Shown one piece after another: positions 1 to 9,473 of a DNA stretch of 64,000 bases. The number at the start of each line of letters is the position of its first letter. Within the stretch, counting starts at the first letter, position 1. The position numbers were made by a program, and so were the translations under genes. The notes under the pieces were generated by a model that did not search any database, was not told the DNA's origin, and was given only the letters and a program-made list of their open reading frames with translations. The stretch is from Siphonodentalium dalli (taxonomy: Eukaryota; Mollusca; Scaphopoda; Gadilida; Siphonodentaliidae), in the NCBI GenBank assembly GCA_032622095.1, contig CP136063.1, forward strand, positions 29,016,987-29,080,986. Direction: 5' to 3'.

Positions 1-363
1 ATTGTCCGTGTACCTTTAGCACCTATTGCAGAAGATACTGTTGTTGTTGATGGTAATGTTGATGGTGCGAAAGCGAATGTTTCAGGTGATGATGGTGCCT
101 CGAGTAGTAGTCAGAGTGGAGATAGAGAAAGTATTTCTCTTTCAGATTCCATACCAAAACCAGTACCTAGAAAATCTAGCAGAGCAAAGAAACCTCCATC
201 ATGGATGGGTGATTATATTTCAAAAAATATTCAACCCATTTCAGGTGGAAAAGATGAATATAATAAGAATCAGCTTTTGCGTAAGCTTATGGAAAATCAG
301 ATCTGCACCAAGGTAGCTCCAGATGTTCTTCAGTCCATTCTGAAGACTATCTTGGATGAATAA
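1..363 (+). CDS. Gypsy-type retrotransposon Pol, C-terminal end (5' partial)
   Basis: An open frame enters from the left edge and ends at TAA 361-363, giving the last 120 residues of a polyprotein. It reads as the tail that follows the integrase in Ty3/Gypsy-type Pol: an acidic, serine-rich stretch, then a basic block (PRKSSRAKKPP) followed by WMGDY, a pattern common in invertebrate Gypsy integrase tails. No catalytic domain lies inside the window. A polypurine tract and a complete LTR follow downstream in the correct order, which supports the assignment. The first in-frame ATG is internal, so the protein clearly starts outside the window. Confidence 0.7.
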   Translation: MVRVPLAPIAEDTVVVDGNVDGAKANVSGDDGASSSSQSGDRESISLSDSIPKPVPRKSSRAKKPPSWMGDYISKNIQPISGGKDEYNKNQLLRKLMENQICTKVAPDVLQSILKTILDE

Positions 364-1049
364 GATTTTCATTTTCAGTTCACTCACTTATATTCAGTGA
401 TTCCATATTACTGATATGTCAGTTTCAATGATGTGTGTATACGTTGGACATAGGCGTTGTCCTGTTGTGATAGTTGTTTTTAAAATTGATTCTTTTATAA
501 ATTATGTATTGATATTATGTATTGTTAGGTATCACTTATCATCTTCGTACGATCAGAGATATTTCCACTTATTCCAGCTGACGATCCAGTGTAGAGCTAC
601 GACTCATATGAGGTACCAGTTTTCAAGGAATTCTATTTTTTTTTGTTATATACTCTGTGAGGTGATAAAGTGTTCCTTTCTATATATGATTATGATTTTA
701 ACATATTTGTGTTGATTGTTGTGTATTCATGATTGAAGTTCTCAGATAGACCAGCCAGTGTGAATCAGTGGTGATTCCATTTCAGTGGTGTTGTGTGATA
801 TATTCACGTTGTTTACTGTCTACGCCAGATAGTGAAGATTAAGTTGATTAAGTGAAGTTATATAATGCTGATATTTGATTTCAGTTCTGAAGATAGGTCG
901 GTGTCAAGGTTATCTCTGTGTATGAGAATGTTATAGATGATAATTTTCCATTATCAGTTGCAGAGTTTGAAAGTCATGTCTATTTGCGACATTTCCTTTC
1001 AGTATTGGTTTAAATGACTAGGGAGTCATTTTGTCAACAGAGGGGAGAG
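364..1049 (+). other. 3' untranslated region of the Gypsy-type element with polypurine tract
   Basis: This stretch lies between the Pol stop and the LTR and has no convincing coding potential. It ends in a purine run (AGAGGGGAGAG, about 1039-1049) directly before the LTR, the expected position of the polypurine tract that primes plus-strand DNA synthesis in LTR retrotransposons. Confidence 0.6.
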
Positions 1050-1750
1050 TGTGACCGTGCTATTTTATATACCAAATCAGTATATGCCTTTATTACATGC
1101 TACACATGTATACTAACTAAGTTATTAAACCTAACTCACTAATATACATTTCATAGCCGCATTGTAATCATTTCATTCCGCGTACTTGGTTCATTCCATG
1201 TCGCGCTATTCCGTTCTGCACATTCCCCGTTTTCTAGTCTTATCGCTGATCTGTATTTTGCTATTTCCTATTTCTACTTTCGCCCAATATCTCATCCACT
1301 CTATTCTCTACCTTTTATTTACCGCCCAATCTGAGATCTAACTATCGGACACTGAGGTGTTTTAGCCAATTACAGGTAGGCTTATTTACCGCGCTTTCTC
1401 AGTCCGTATTTCGTCACCAAGGTGTAAACATCGCTACATCGTATAACACTCTCAGTGTTATCCTAATTTCTTCATGCTCGAAGAATGTTTAATAAGTTTA
1501 AGAAGTAATACTATGTTATGACATCTGACCTATGCTTTCCAAAGGATGGTATGTAATATTTGTTATATGTTGTCACCCGTTATTATAGCTTGTATTTTAA
1601 TAATATTGTCTTCGGTTTTGAAACTTTAGTGTTGTCACATTTGCATAAATATATTTGCCCCATAATGTATGGATGTTGGAAATCGCACGCTGCGTTCATA
1701 ATCTACCTTTTATACTAGCATGTAGGTTTTATTTCTAACTGTTCGTCACA
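1050..1750 (+). repeat. 3' LTR of the Gypsy-type element
   Basis: The LTR starts right after the polypurine tract with TGTGAC and ends with GTCACA, so it has the TG...CA ends and a 6-bp terminal inverted repeat expected of an LTR, at 701 bp. The matching 5' LTR would lie left of the window, so identity between LTRs and the target-site duplication cannot be checked here. The bases after the LTR are GTTAG. Confidence 0.7.
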
Positions 1751-1755
1751 GTTAG

Positions 1756-1813
1756 GATTGTGTCAAAATAGTTGTTTATATCGACAATAGGGAAGTTGGT
1801 TTTTGACACAATC
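1756..1813. repeat. 13-bp inverted repeat (stem-loop)
   Basis: GATTGTGTCAAAA at 1756-1768 is repeated exactly in inverted orientation at 1801-1813, with a 32-nt spacer. It begins 6 bp after the LTR end. It may be a small MITE remnant or chance structure at the insertion site. Confidence 0.5.
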
Positions 1814-2748
1814 ACATTTCACATATTTATTAATATCCATACTGGATATTTATTCGGCAGCAACTACAACCTATGTATTTGTTCACCAGGGTCCTTTATT
1901 TCGTTGGATCTCTGGATTGATGTCTGATGTTTGATGTTGTTGGAACTTGGAAGTCAAGCTGTCTGTGTAGATGTTATGTGATGTCATCCATATGTGTCTT
2001 GTGATGTTGGATTGTGTTCCGTTTGGTATTGCATGACGATGAGTATAGAATAAATACATGATGAAGACTTTTAAAGGTAGGCTCAGTTTACTATAGACCC
2101 TGCCAGATGATCAAGACTCAGAGCCCCATAAATGTTTGTGATATAGCGACATGGTTCACTAAAGACCCACCCCTGTGCTCTACCACACTACTGTCATTAG
2201 AGAAAATGTTGGCGCCACAAAAGAACAATTTCTCATTCCAAGTGAAAAGGCTGTGTCTTTCTGTCCAGTCAGATGCGGTGTTGAAGTCACTGCAAGAAAT
2301 CGCACCAAATTGTGGAGATGAGGCCTGAGCTCTGCAATGCTGAAGTAATCTTGTCTAATGTCTGATCCCCAAACTAGGATACAAATGTGCTTCAATCACC
2401 TTTAACATATGTCCTATCACAATCCCTAAGCCACATGGCTTAGAATGTCCTCTTTAGTGTATGGCCTGTAAGAGATATTTCATTCTTTCTGGAGAGTAGT
2501 TTGAACTCTCTCGCCTCAATGATCTCTTTTCCCAGATTTTGACTCTCCTGCTCAAATCAGGCTGATCGGTGAAACTATAATCTTCCCCCATTTCTTTCAA
2601 ATGATAGATTTTATATATATGTATTTGACTATATATTAAGGAGTCTAACTACTAGCCCCCAATATAAATATACATGTTGAATTGTAAACTATGATATTTT
2701 GTTAATTGAATTACATTAATATCAAGAATCCAAAATAGGAGAATACAT
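1814..2748. other. no recognisable gene
   Basis: AT-rich sequence. Short open frames around 2107-2395 exist on both strands but have no splice-site, domain or repeat support. I see nothing I can annotate. Confidence 0.5.
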
Positions 2749-2750
2749 TA

Positions 2751-3018
2751 AAGGTGGATTATCTCTTTGTAAACATGTAATATATAGTTACCGGGGTATA
2801 AAATATCAGATTTGAATCGAAGACTCCTGTCCGGAAATGCTTCTATCGATTAATTAAGCTGTGTTTATTCAGCTAACGGACAATAGTGGTTACTGTTAAC
2901 AGACCAGAAATTTTATTATACAATTTTGTCACAAATAAACGTTAATTATACTCATTATCGCTTATATCTGTGGGGAAAACAATACAATCAATCTGTGACA
3001 TTTTACTTTCAGTGCGAC
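2751..3018 (+). mobile_element. Truncated copy of a TA-flanked TIR element (family of 61066-61514)
   Basis: The left end (AAGGTGGATTATCTCTTT) and about 250 bp of interior, including GAATCGAAGACTCCTGTCCGG and CAGCTAACGGACAATAGTGG, match the left half of the complete element at 61066-61514. The element follows a TA dinucleotide at 2749-2750. The right inverted repeat is missing; sequence from about 3010 onward belongs to another repeat. Non-autonomous, no coding capacity. Confidence 0.75.
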
Positions 3019-3256
3019 CCCGTGTGGGCCCGGGGTAGAATAGGGGTAAAAATCCCCTAATGTGGCACCCTGTTTGCCGTGGGGTGCATCCCGTGAGGTG
3101 TGATGTAGGAGTCCTGGAGGTACTAGGGCGGTTGTATCACGTGAGGCATCGACCTGCGGATACGACTTAGCTCATGGTCCTCTTTGGTCCTACATCTCTT
3201 CAAGACGGGTGGTTGAGTTGACCCGGCTCAATCAATCGGCTAGTCACGCCTCTCCA
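3010..3256 (+). repeat. GC-rich SINE-like dispersed repeat (candidate)
   Basis: Base composition jumps to GC-rich within an AT-rich surrounding. The segment carries GGGCCCGGGGTAGAATAGGG followed by CCCTGTTTGCCGTGGGG, a word combination I associate with ancient dispersed repeats of invertebrates. I cannot see a clear tRNA-type promoter or a tail repeat, so the SINE label is tentative. Confidence 0.35.
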
Positions 3257-4064
3257 CAGTGTTTCAGATTCATTTTGTTATATGTTGTATTGCTCGTCTG
3301 ATGTTTGAAGTATGGTTTTCAGTTTTTTCATGTATGATGTTTCAGTTTTGTCCTGTCTCTTTGTGTTCGTCTGATGATTGTTGAATGTTGAATCCTGTAT
3401 TGTTCACGCCTGTCTCACTGTGGGAGGTACCGGGAGGCTGCTATATGCAGTGGCCAAACGGGTCACCGCTTCAGCTAAGTACCAGTCTTCGGCCCGACCA
3501 GAATTTGAAGGGTAGTCCACGGCGGCTGCTGGGCTAGTTGTCGATATATTGCTTTTTGTATGGCAACTCAAACAAAAAAAAACGTTTCCTGTACGTTGGA
3601 GCAAGTCCATAATCGGAAATTGGTCGCCACACAGCCTGAGTCTAGTGAAACGCACATCCCTGTAATATATGACATCTGGGAAAACGGTTCAAAAAGATTG
3701 CAATCCACTACTGTCTTTTTCATAGAAACACATAGAAGGTTGTCCTTGAGATGTTGCAGCACACTCGTGTAATCATCTTTGTGTTTGCCTGACATGAATA
3801 CGAATGCCAGCAGCACTTGCTTGATGGTATCACCATGTTTTAAGAATCCATGTATAACCCACAACTGTTTAAACGGAATCGTGATGGCTTTGAGCATTGC
3901 GTCAAATAATCATGTCTTTGTAGTAGATAACAACATTGCCATGTATGAGGTGTAGAATATAATATGCCACCATGGCCCAACAATCACATCATCTTGGAGA
4001 AATCCGTCTGGAATGTTATCGTCATGAATTTCAAACTCTAAATCTGGTGGTTGGTTCTTCTCGC

Positions 4065-4174
4065 GAATCCTTTTTGCCATCCTTGCATACGAATCCTTTT
4101 TGCCATCCTTGCATACGAATCCTTTTTGCCATCCTTGCATACAAATCCTTTTTGCCATCCTTGCATACGAATCC
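4065..4174. repeat. 26-bp tandem repeat, about 4 copies
   Basis: The unit GAATCCTTTTTGCCATCC plus TTGCATAC repeats four times (4065, 4091, 4117, 4143) with one base difference, then a partial fifth copy. Because 26 is not a multiple of three, the array creates similar-looking peptides in several frames; these are not real proteins. It sits inside the MULE remnant. Confidence 0.9.
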
Positions 4175-4364
4175 AGTTTTGGGAGCATTCCTACTGCTGA
4201 TCCTGATTCTCACGGCGTCTGTTGTATATAAGTAGTACGCACCCACCACCCCATCCTGCCACCCATAGTATCTTATAATACTACCTGTGGTATTGAATAG
4301 TTTTGGCCATTTCCTCTGCAATCTGTACCATTGTCATGGATGTATTCGCTCGAAGTGCCTTTAA

Positions 4365-4591
4365 CCCTTTGAGTGCCAGGGGCCGATCTCATCGGCCCTA
4401 AACCTACAAAATAAGTATGTTAAAGAATATAAGAATAAATTATTAAAATTGTAAAAAAAAAATAAAAAATTGTAAAGCCAATGCATTCTCTTATATATGC
4501 GAGGCGACCTATGGTCGACTCGCATATATAAGAGAATGCATTGGCACAGGGTATATGGGTTGATACAAAAATCGAACTGGCACTCAAAGGG
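4365..4591. mobile_element. piggyBac-like MITE, copy 1, TTAA target site
   Basis: Flanked on both sides by TTAA (4361-4364 and 4592-4595). The ends are CCCTTTGAGTGCCAG and its inverse CTGGCACTCAAAGGG, the CCC...GGG ends and TTAA duplication of the piggyBac superfamily. The centre holds a long hairpin (about 4475-4543) built on GCCAATGCATTCTCTTATAT and GCGAGGCGACC. It is inserted in the N-terminal MULE segment; the two flanks read on in frame across a single TTAA and match the second copy of that segment at about 5190. Confidence 0.85.
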
Positions 4592-4946
4592 TTAATCTGT
4601 GGTATGCTATTACTTGCATGTCTTTTAGTACTTTAGTTGCACTTTCAGTTAAATATTTTAATTGCAGTCTTATTACCTCAGCTTCATGCTTTGATACACC
4701 TTAATGAGAATGAAAGCATTAATTAGACGTCTTACACAAATGATTTAATGTCGACAATTTTCTTACTGACTTGGACAACACAATCGGAATTAATAGAAAA
4801 GACATCAGAATGTCCTCCAATAGTTAATATCATATTTCAATCTTCATTAAAAAAAAACACAAAATTACCCCCACAGCGGCTGTAAATCGGTAAAAAGCTG
4901 TTGTTTTCATATCTTGCAAGAATTAATATGAACTTTCAGTTGAGTA

Positions 4947-5177
4947 CTTCAACTGAAGCCTGATCGCTTTGGGCCAATCCTCTGCTATTTGCGACATGGT
5001 CATGAGAGGATTATCTCTGAGGGCTTCAACTGAAGCCTGATCGCTTTGGGCCAATCCTCTGCTATTTGCGACATGGTCATGAGAGGATTATCTCTGAGGG
5101 CTTCAACTGAAGCCTGATCGCTTTGGGCCAATCCTCTGCTATTTGCGACATGGTCATGAGAGGATTATCTCTGAGGG
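4947..5177. repeat. 77-bp tandem repeat, 3 copies
   Basis: The unit beginning CTTCAACTGAAGCCTGATCG starts at 4947, 5024 and 5101; the copies look identical. On the minus strand each unit encodes part of the MULE N-terminal segment (ALRDNPLMTMSQIAED), so this is an intragenic tandem expansion that shifts frame with each copy. Confidence 0.9.
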
Positions 5178-5179
5178 CT

Positions 5180-5478
5180 TCCAATCGGTAAGAAGCTGTT
5201 ATTTTCATGTCTTTTAAGACTTTATAAGAACTTTCAGTTGAGTACTTCAGCTTCAGCTTCATGCTTTGATACACCTTAATGAGAATGAAAGTATTAATTA
5301 GAAGTCTTACACAAATGATTTAATGTTGACAAGTTTCTTAACGACGGGCAACAAAATCGGAATTGATAGAAAAGACCTGGGAAACAACCAAATTACACAG
5401 AATGTCCTCCAATGGTTAATGCCATATTTTAATCTACAAAAATGATCACAAAACTATCCCCACAGTGGTTGTAAATTT
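5180..5478. repeat. Second copy of a segment found at 4610-4895
   Basis: Shared words such as CAGCTTCATGCTTTGATACA, CACCTTAATGAGAATGAAAG and CAGAATGTCCTCCAAT occur in the same order about 575 bp apart. This shows a diverged tandem duplication of the MULE N-terminal region, older than the 77-bp expansion between the copies. Confidence 0.75.
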
Positions 5479-6590
5479 TCCTCAATTTCTACAACATATT
5501 TGATTTTTATGAATAATTGAAAACTTTTATCCAGTATATGTACATAATATTGCATACATTATTATACAGGCACGGGGGCGGAAACACCAGTGGCATTAAG
5601 TGAGTTAAAGTTGTAGTCCGGGGTCTGCACCGCAGACATATATGGCACGAAACGTGAGCATCGAAAACTATATATCCATTTGCCGTACCTTGGCTTATCA
5701 CTGGTACACCTTGGTACGGCTGTTACACGCCCAATCTAGCGGCCGGGTTCACGTAAGCCCTATACATTTTTATCCAAGTCAGCCCAATAATTCGCATTAT
5801 CTGAATCATCAGAATAATTTCAGTAAGTTCTAATTTATCGAAACTAGCTATTTTGAAGTTTTTAAATGTGTTTTTATTGTATTTGTATAACTACTAATAT
5901 TACGGTGGTCGCACATTGACTATGCTCGACTGCTGTCAGTTGAACCGACGCGAGACAACGGAAATGCGACATTTTCTTTCGATTTCGTTAATCGTTTTAA
6001 AAATGTGAGGTTCATTTTTAAAAAATTACTATTGCACATTTGTCTACCGGTATTAAAACACCATGGCGATATTTCCAAATATATCTAAAACATATATGCT
6101 TGACAAAATGATTGATTCCGATATCACAGGCGAGTATATTAGTCTACAAACGTACTGTTTCGTCGTTCGTGCACATACATACTGACATAGAGTCTAAACT
6201 GAAGTGAAAATTGATATCAATCGTGCCTAGTCCGACTAAATTAAATGTCTGTTTTATCAGTTTATTCCATTTCTACAGTTTAAAAAATATCTAATTTCAA
6301 ATCAGATAAAAATCAAACTTCAAATTAATAACTTTTAACAATATTTAATTTGAATTTTGATATAAAATTTCAAAACAAATCAAATTCATTTAAAAAAAAG
6401 AAGGGTATAACGCTCTTTATCAATTAATGGCACTATATTAAAAAAAGGGACATGGGAAGCTGATAAGTACCGTACTGGTCTCTCGTACTAGCGGACTGGG
6501 GATCGCAACCTGGTCAGGGTGTTCTGACAAAAAGAACTCTTGTTGTTCTTGTCAGATACCAAGTTTGTCAAACTGAAAAGTCTCATTCAT
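5479..6590. other. no recognisable gene
   Basis: Mostly AT-rich. A short poly-A and AATAAA-like content near 6250-6420 is not organised into a feature. I see no supported exon or element. Confidence 0.5.
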
Positions 6591-6629
6591 ACGGTGGCTG
6601 ATTTGCGACATGCACACAACATATATTAT

Positions 6630-6882
6630 CTCGTGATCTGGACATAATTAGCTCGAGATCTGGACTTAATTATCTCGAGATCTCGAAATTATCTCGAGTT
6701 AATTATCTTGAGATCTCGATATAATAACTTGAGATCTCGACTTAATTGTCTCGAGATCTAAAGTTATTATGTCGAGATCTCGAGATATTATCTCGAGATC
6801 TCGACATATTATCTTGAGATCTCGAGATGATTATCTCGAGATCTTGATTTATTATCTCAAGATCTCGACTTAATTATCTGGA
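6630..6882. repeat. Left subterminal array of CTCGAGATCTCGA repeats
   Basis: About eleven imperfect units of the form TAATTATCTCGAGATCTCGA, each palindromic (CGAGATCTCG). The array mirrors the one at 8883-9020. Subterminal arrays like this are typical of foldback elements. Confidence 0.85.
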
Positions 6883-7261
6883 TGTAGTGGCAATGTGACA
6901 ACAACCAAGATGGAACACGAGCAAGTCGCTCTCTGTCTCTCACTCAAACTGTCTGTCTGTCTCCCATCTATCTCTCTCTCTCGCGCTCTCCCGTTCTCTC
7001 GCACTCTCCCTCTCTCTCGTTCTCTCATGAGTCCCGGTAAACAAATCGACTTGGTTCAAATCAGAGAATCTCGATTGATAATCTGTGACTTTGTCCCTCC
7101 CTCTCACCCATTCTCTCTCACTCTCTCTATCTCACTCTGTCTGTCTCCCTTGCTCCAATTGACTTGGTTCAAATCCAGGAATCGAATCCGGCTTATTCTT
7201 GATTGATAATCTGGGACTGGTGTCTCCGTCTCTTTCCCACTATATCTCCCTCTATCTGTCT

Positions 7262-7264
7262 GTA

Positions 7265-7295
<31 letters not shown>

Positions 7296-7326
7296 ATATA
7301 TTTAAATTTATATATATATATATATA
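7262..7326. repeat. CT and TA microsatellite
   Basis: (CT)n runs into (TA)n inside the foldback loop. Similar runs are at 6940-7030, 7685-7755, 7861-7880 and 8475-8520. Confidence 0.9.
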
Positions 7327-7373
7327 TGGTGTTGATATCTTTAGTCGTATGGGTCTGGTCTAATAGGAAGTTC

Positions 7374-7538
7374 TTATCAATATGATAACACCAATTAAAG
7401 ACCCATCAAATCTTTAATGTCGTACTAGCTTTCGGCTATACAGCCTTCGTCGGGTACATGTAGGAAGGAATGGTCATCAGTTCTCTATATGACATTAAAG
7501 ATTTGATGGGTCTCTAATTGGTGTTATCATATTGATAA
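7374..7538. repeat. 48-bp inverted repeat with a structured 69-nt centre
   Basis: TTATCAATATGATAACACCA and the following bases to 7421 recur inverted at 7491-7538 with few changes. The centre contains, on the minus strand, CCGACGAAGGCTGTATAGCC then GAAAGC. It is nested in the foldback loop and may be an independent small element. Confidence 0.7.
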
Positions 7539-7879
7539 GTGCCCCAAGTGCGCCCATAGTCACGTACATGGTATGTTCTGTCAGCTTAGGCAATAGGCAC
7601 ACAAACCAGTGAAACCACATTAATTTATCATGTAGTTTGTGCGCCTAAGTTTATATATATATATATGATCAGGAGTTAATGAGCGAATGAGAGAGAGAGG
7701 GGGAGAGACTGACAGACATACAGAGGGGAGAGAGAGTGAGAGAGAGAGAGAGATGGGGACATAGACCCGAGTCCCAGATCATCGATTGAGAATAACCCGG
7801 ATTTGGGTTCCGGAACTGAGTCAATACTCGCCTTTCGAATGATCAGTGGCTAACGAAGGAAATATATATATATATATAT

Positions 7880-8455
7880 ACTAGAAGGTGACCCGACTTC
7901 GTCTGGGCTTTGACCTTGAATTGTCCATTTTGAAGGTCAAGGTCAATTGGGGTCAAGATTTGACCAGTCCAAAACACTGGCCGGACAAAAGTACCCGACA
8001 AACGTGCCCGTCGAAATCCATCGGGTTTTACCTGATTTGACTTTGAATTGATCATTTTGAAGGTAAAGGTCAGGTCGGGGTCACAATTTGACCCGGCCAA
8101 AACACTCAGTGAACAAAAGTAATCCTATGTATAAAATTGTCGAAATCCCATCAAAATTGGCGATTTGACCTTGAATTGGTCCGATTTCAAGGTCAATGTC
8201 ACGTCACATGGGCAAATGAATATGCTTATGAGACTCCCCATACGAAAGTACCCCCACATAGGTTTATGCCACTTCCCGTCCGAAGGTACCTCCATATACC
8301 AAGTTTCATCGAAATCCCGTGATATTCGGGCTTTTGACCTTGAAATTACCCGCTTTCAAGCTCAAGGTCACGTTGCATGGGCAAATTAACAGGCCCATGC
8401 CACTCTATGGCCGAAAGTACCCTCACATACCAAGTTTCATCGAAATCGGTTTGGT
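7880..8455. repeat. Degenerate tandem repeat with AAGGTCAAGGTCA cores
   Basis: Four related units begin near 7909, 8036, 8163 and 8333 with TTTGACCTTGAATT, followed by TTTCAAGGTCAAGGTCA-like sequence, then a segment such as CATACCAAGTTTCATCGAAA. Unit length is about 127-170 bp. No frame is conserved between units. Confidence 0.75.
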
Positions 8456-8472
8456 CGTTTTCATTTTGTTTC

Positions 8473-8506
<34 letters not shown>

Positions 8507-8882
8507 AGAGAGAGGGACAGACAGACAGACAGACATACAGACAGGGGGATATAGAGTGGGAAAGAGACAGACACAGAGTCCCAGATTATCAGTCGAGAAT
8601 AAGCCGGATTCGATTCACGGATTTGAACCAAGTCCATTGGAGCAAGGGAGACAGACAGACAGGGTGAGCGAGTGGAAGAGAGAGAGAGAGTGAGAGAGAT
8701 TATCAATCGAGATTCCCGGATTTGAACCAAGTCGATTTGTATGTACCGGGACTCATGGAAGAATGAGAGATAGGGGAGAAGATTAGACAGTTTGAGTGAG
8801 AGATAGAGAGCGACCTGCTCGAGTTACGTCTTGGTTGTTGTCACATTGCCACTACATTAGATGTTTAAATATCCATGGTATG

Positions 8883-9020
8883 TCGAGATCTCAAGATAAT
8901 TAAGTCGAGATCTCGAGATAATATGTCGAGATCTCGAGATAATTGAGTCGAGATCTCGAGATAATATGTCGAGATCTCGAGATATTATCATGAGATGTCG
9001 AGATAATTATGTCGAGATAA
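8883..9020. repeat. Right subterminal array of CTCGAGATCTCGA repeats
   Basis: About seven units of ATAATTAAGTCGAGATCTCG type, inverse to the array at 6630-6882. Confidence 0.85.
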
Positions 9021-9056
9021 TATATTGTTGTGTGCATGTCGCAAATCAGCCACCGT

Positions 9057-9469
9057 ACATTTGAGATCACTGAATAAAGATCTGAATATAAAATGCCAAC
9101 TTCCCCCATTACGACAATTGCCCTGGTATGTTGTGGTCGGTATACTCGGCTGTGGTAGCACTTGGATCAGTGTGCATATTAAGGTTGGAAGTTCATGGTA
9201 TCGTAACTAATTGTCTTTTATTTTACAAACTTTATTAAATAACAATATTTACAAAAACAGAACACCTCCAAACAAGTCTCGAAATACAATCACAATCTCC
9301 TCTTGCTCAGATCACCTCAATTTCAATTCAATATGTTTATTTCTCATTGAACTGTAAAAACAGTGTTTGAGAATACAATACATAATATAACAGGCGGGGT
9401 ATACATTGACATAGATAATATATACATAATTGTTATGAGGTTACAAAATGAAAGTGGATTCTCTCTCCT
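9057..9469. other. no recognisable gene
   Basis: AT-rich spacer between the foldback element and the next MITE. Nothing to annotate. Confidence 0.5.
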
Positions 9470-9473
9470 TTAA

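Larger units (their letters stand above)
3568..5274 (-). pseudogene. MULE-type transposase, broken into fragments
   Basis: Read on the minus strand, fragments appear in the order of a MuDR/MULE transposase as found in invertebrates. 5274-5077 and 4678-4310 carry two related N-terminal segments sharing KVLKDM, ALR.N..MTM.QIAE. 4188-3910 ends with PPDLEFEIHDDNIPDGFLQ and then HIIFYTS, the segment before the DDE domain. 3897-3568 has IPFKQLWVIHGFLKHGD and FVFMSGKHKDDYTSVLQHL, typical of the MULE catalytic domain. Stops and frame changes separate the pieces, a 26-bp tandem repeat interrupts one, and a MITE interrupts another, so this is a dead copy. The C-terminal half of the DDE domain is not recognisable below 3568. 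A related element occurs at 54269-56940. Confidence 0.75.
6592..9055. mobile_element. Foldback element, 2.46 kb, TA target site
   Basis: The ends are CGGTGGCTGATTTGCGACAT and its exact inverse ATGTCGCAAATCAGCCACCG, followed inward by GCACACAACA and its inverse. TA dinucleotides sit at both outer borders (6590-6591, 9056-9057). Inward come subterminal arrays of TCTCGAGATCTCGA-type repeats, then a shared block (TAGTGGCAATGTGACAACAA and its inverse), then pyrimidine/purine microsatellites and further inverted blocks up to about 7290 and from about 8470. The arms are therefore about 600-700 bp around a loop of about 1.2 kb. No transposase is visible; the loop holds other repeats. Confidence 0.85.

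Noticed and set aside
2107-2395. Opposite open frames of about 70 codons
   Set aside because: No splice sites, start context or similarity; consistent with chance.
4031-4321. Open frames with KDGKKDSYARMAKRI-type repeats on the minus strand
   Set aside because: They come from the 26-bp tandem repeat, which opens several frames at once; they do not match the MULE frame.
8319-8693. Frames with RERERERE or SLSLSLSL runs
   Set aside because: GA/CT microsatellites in the foldback element.
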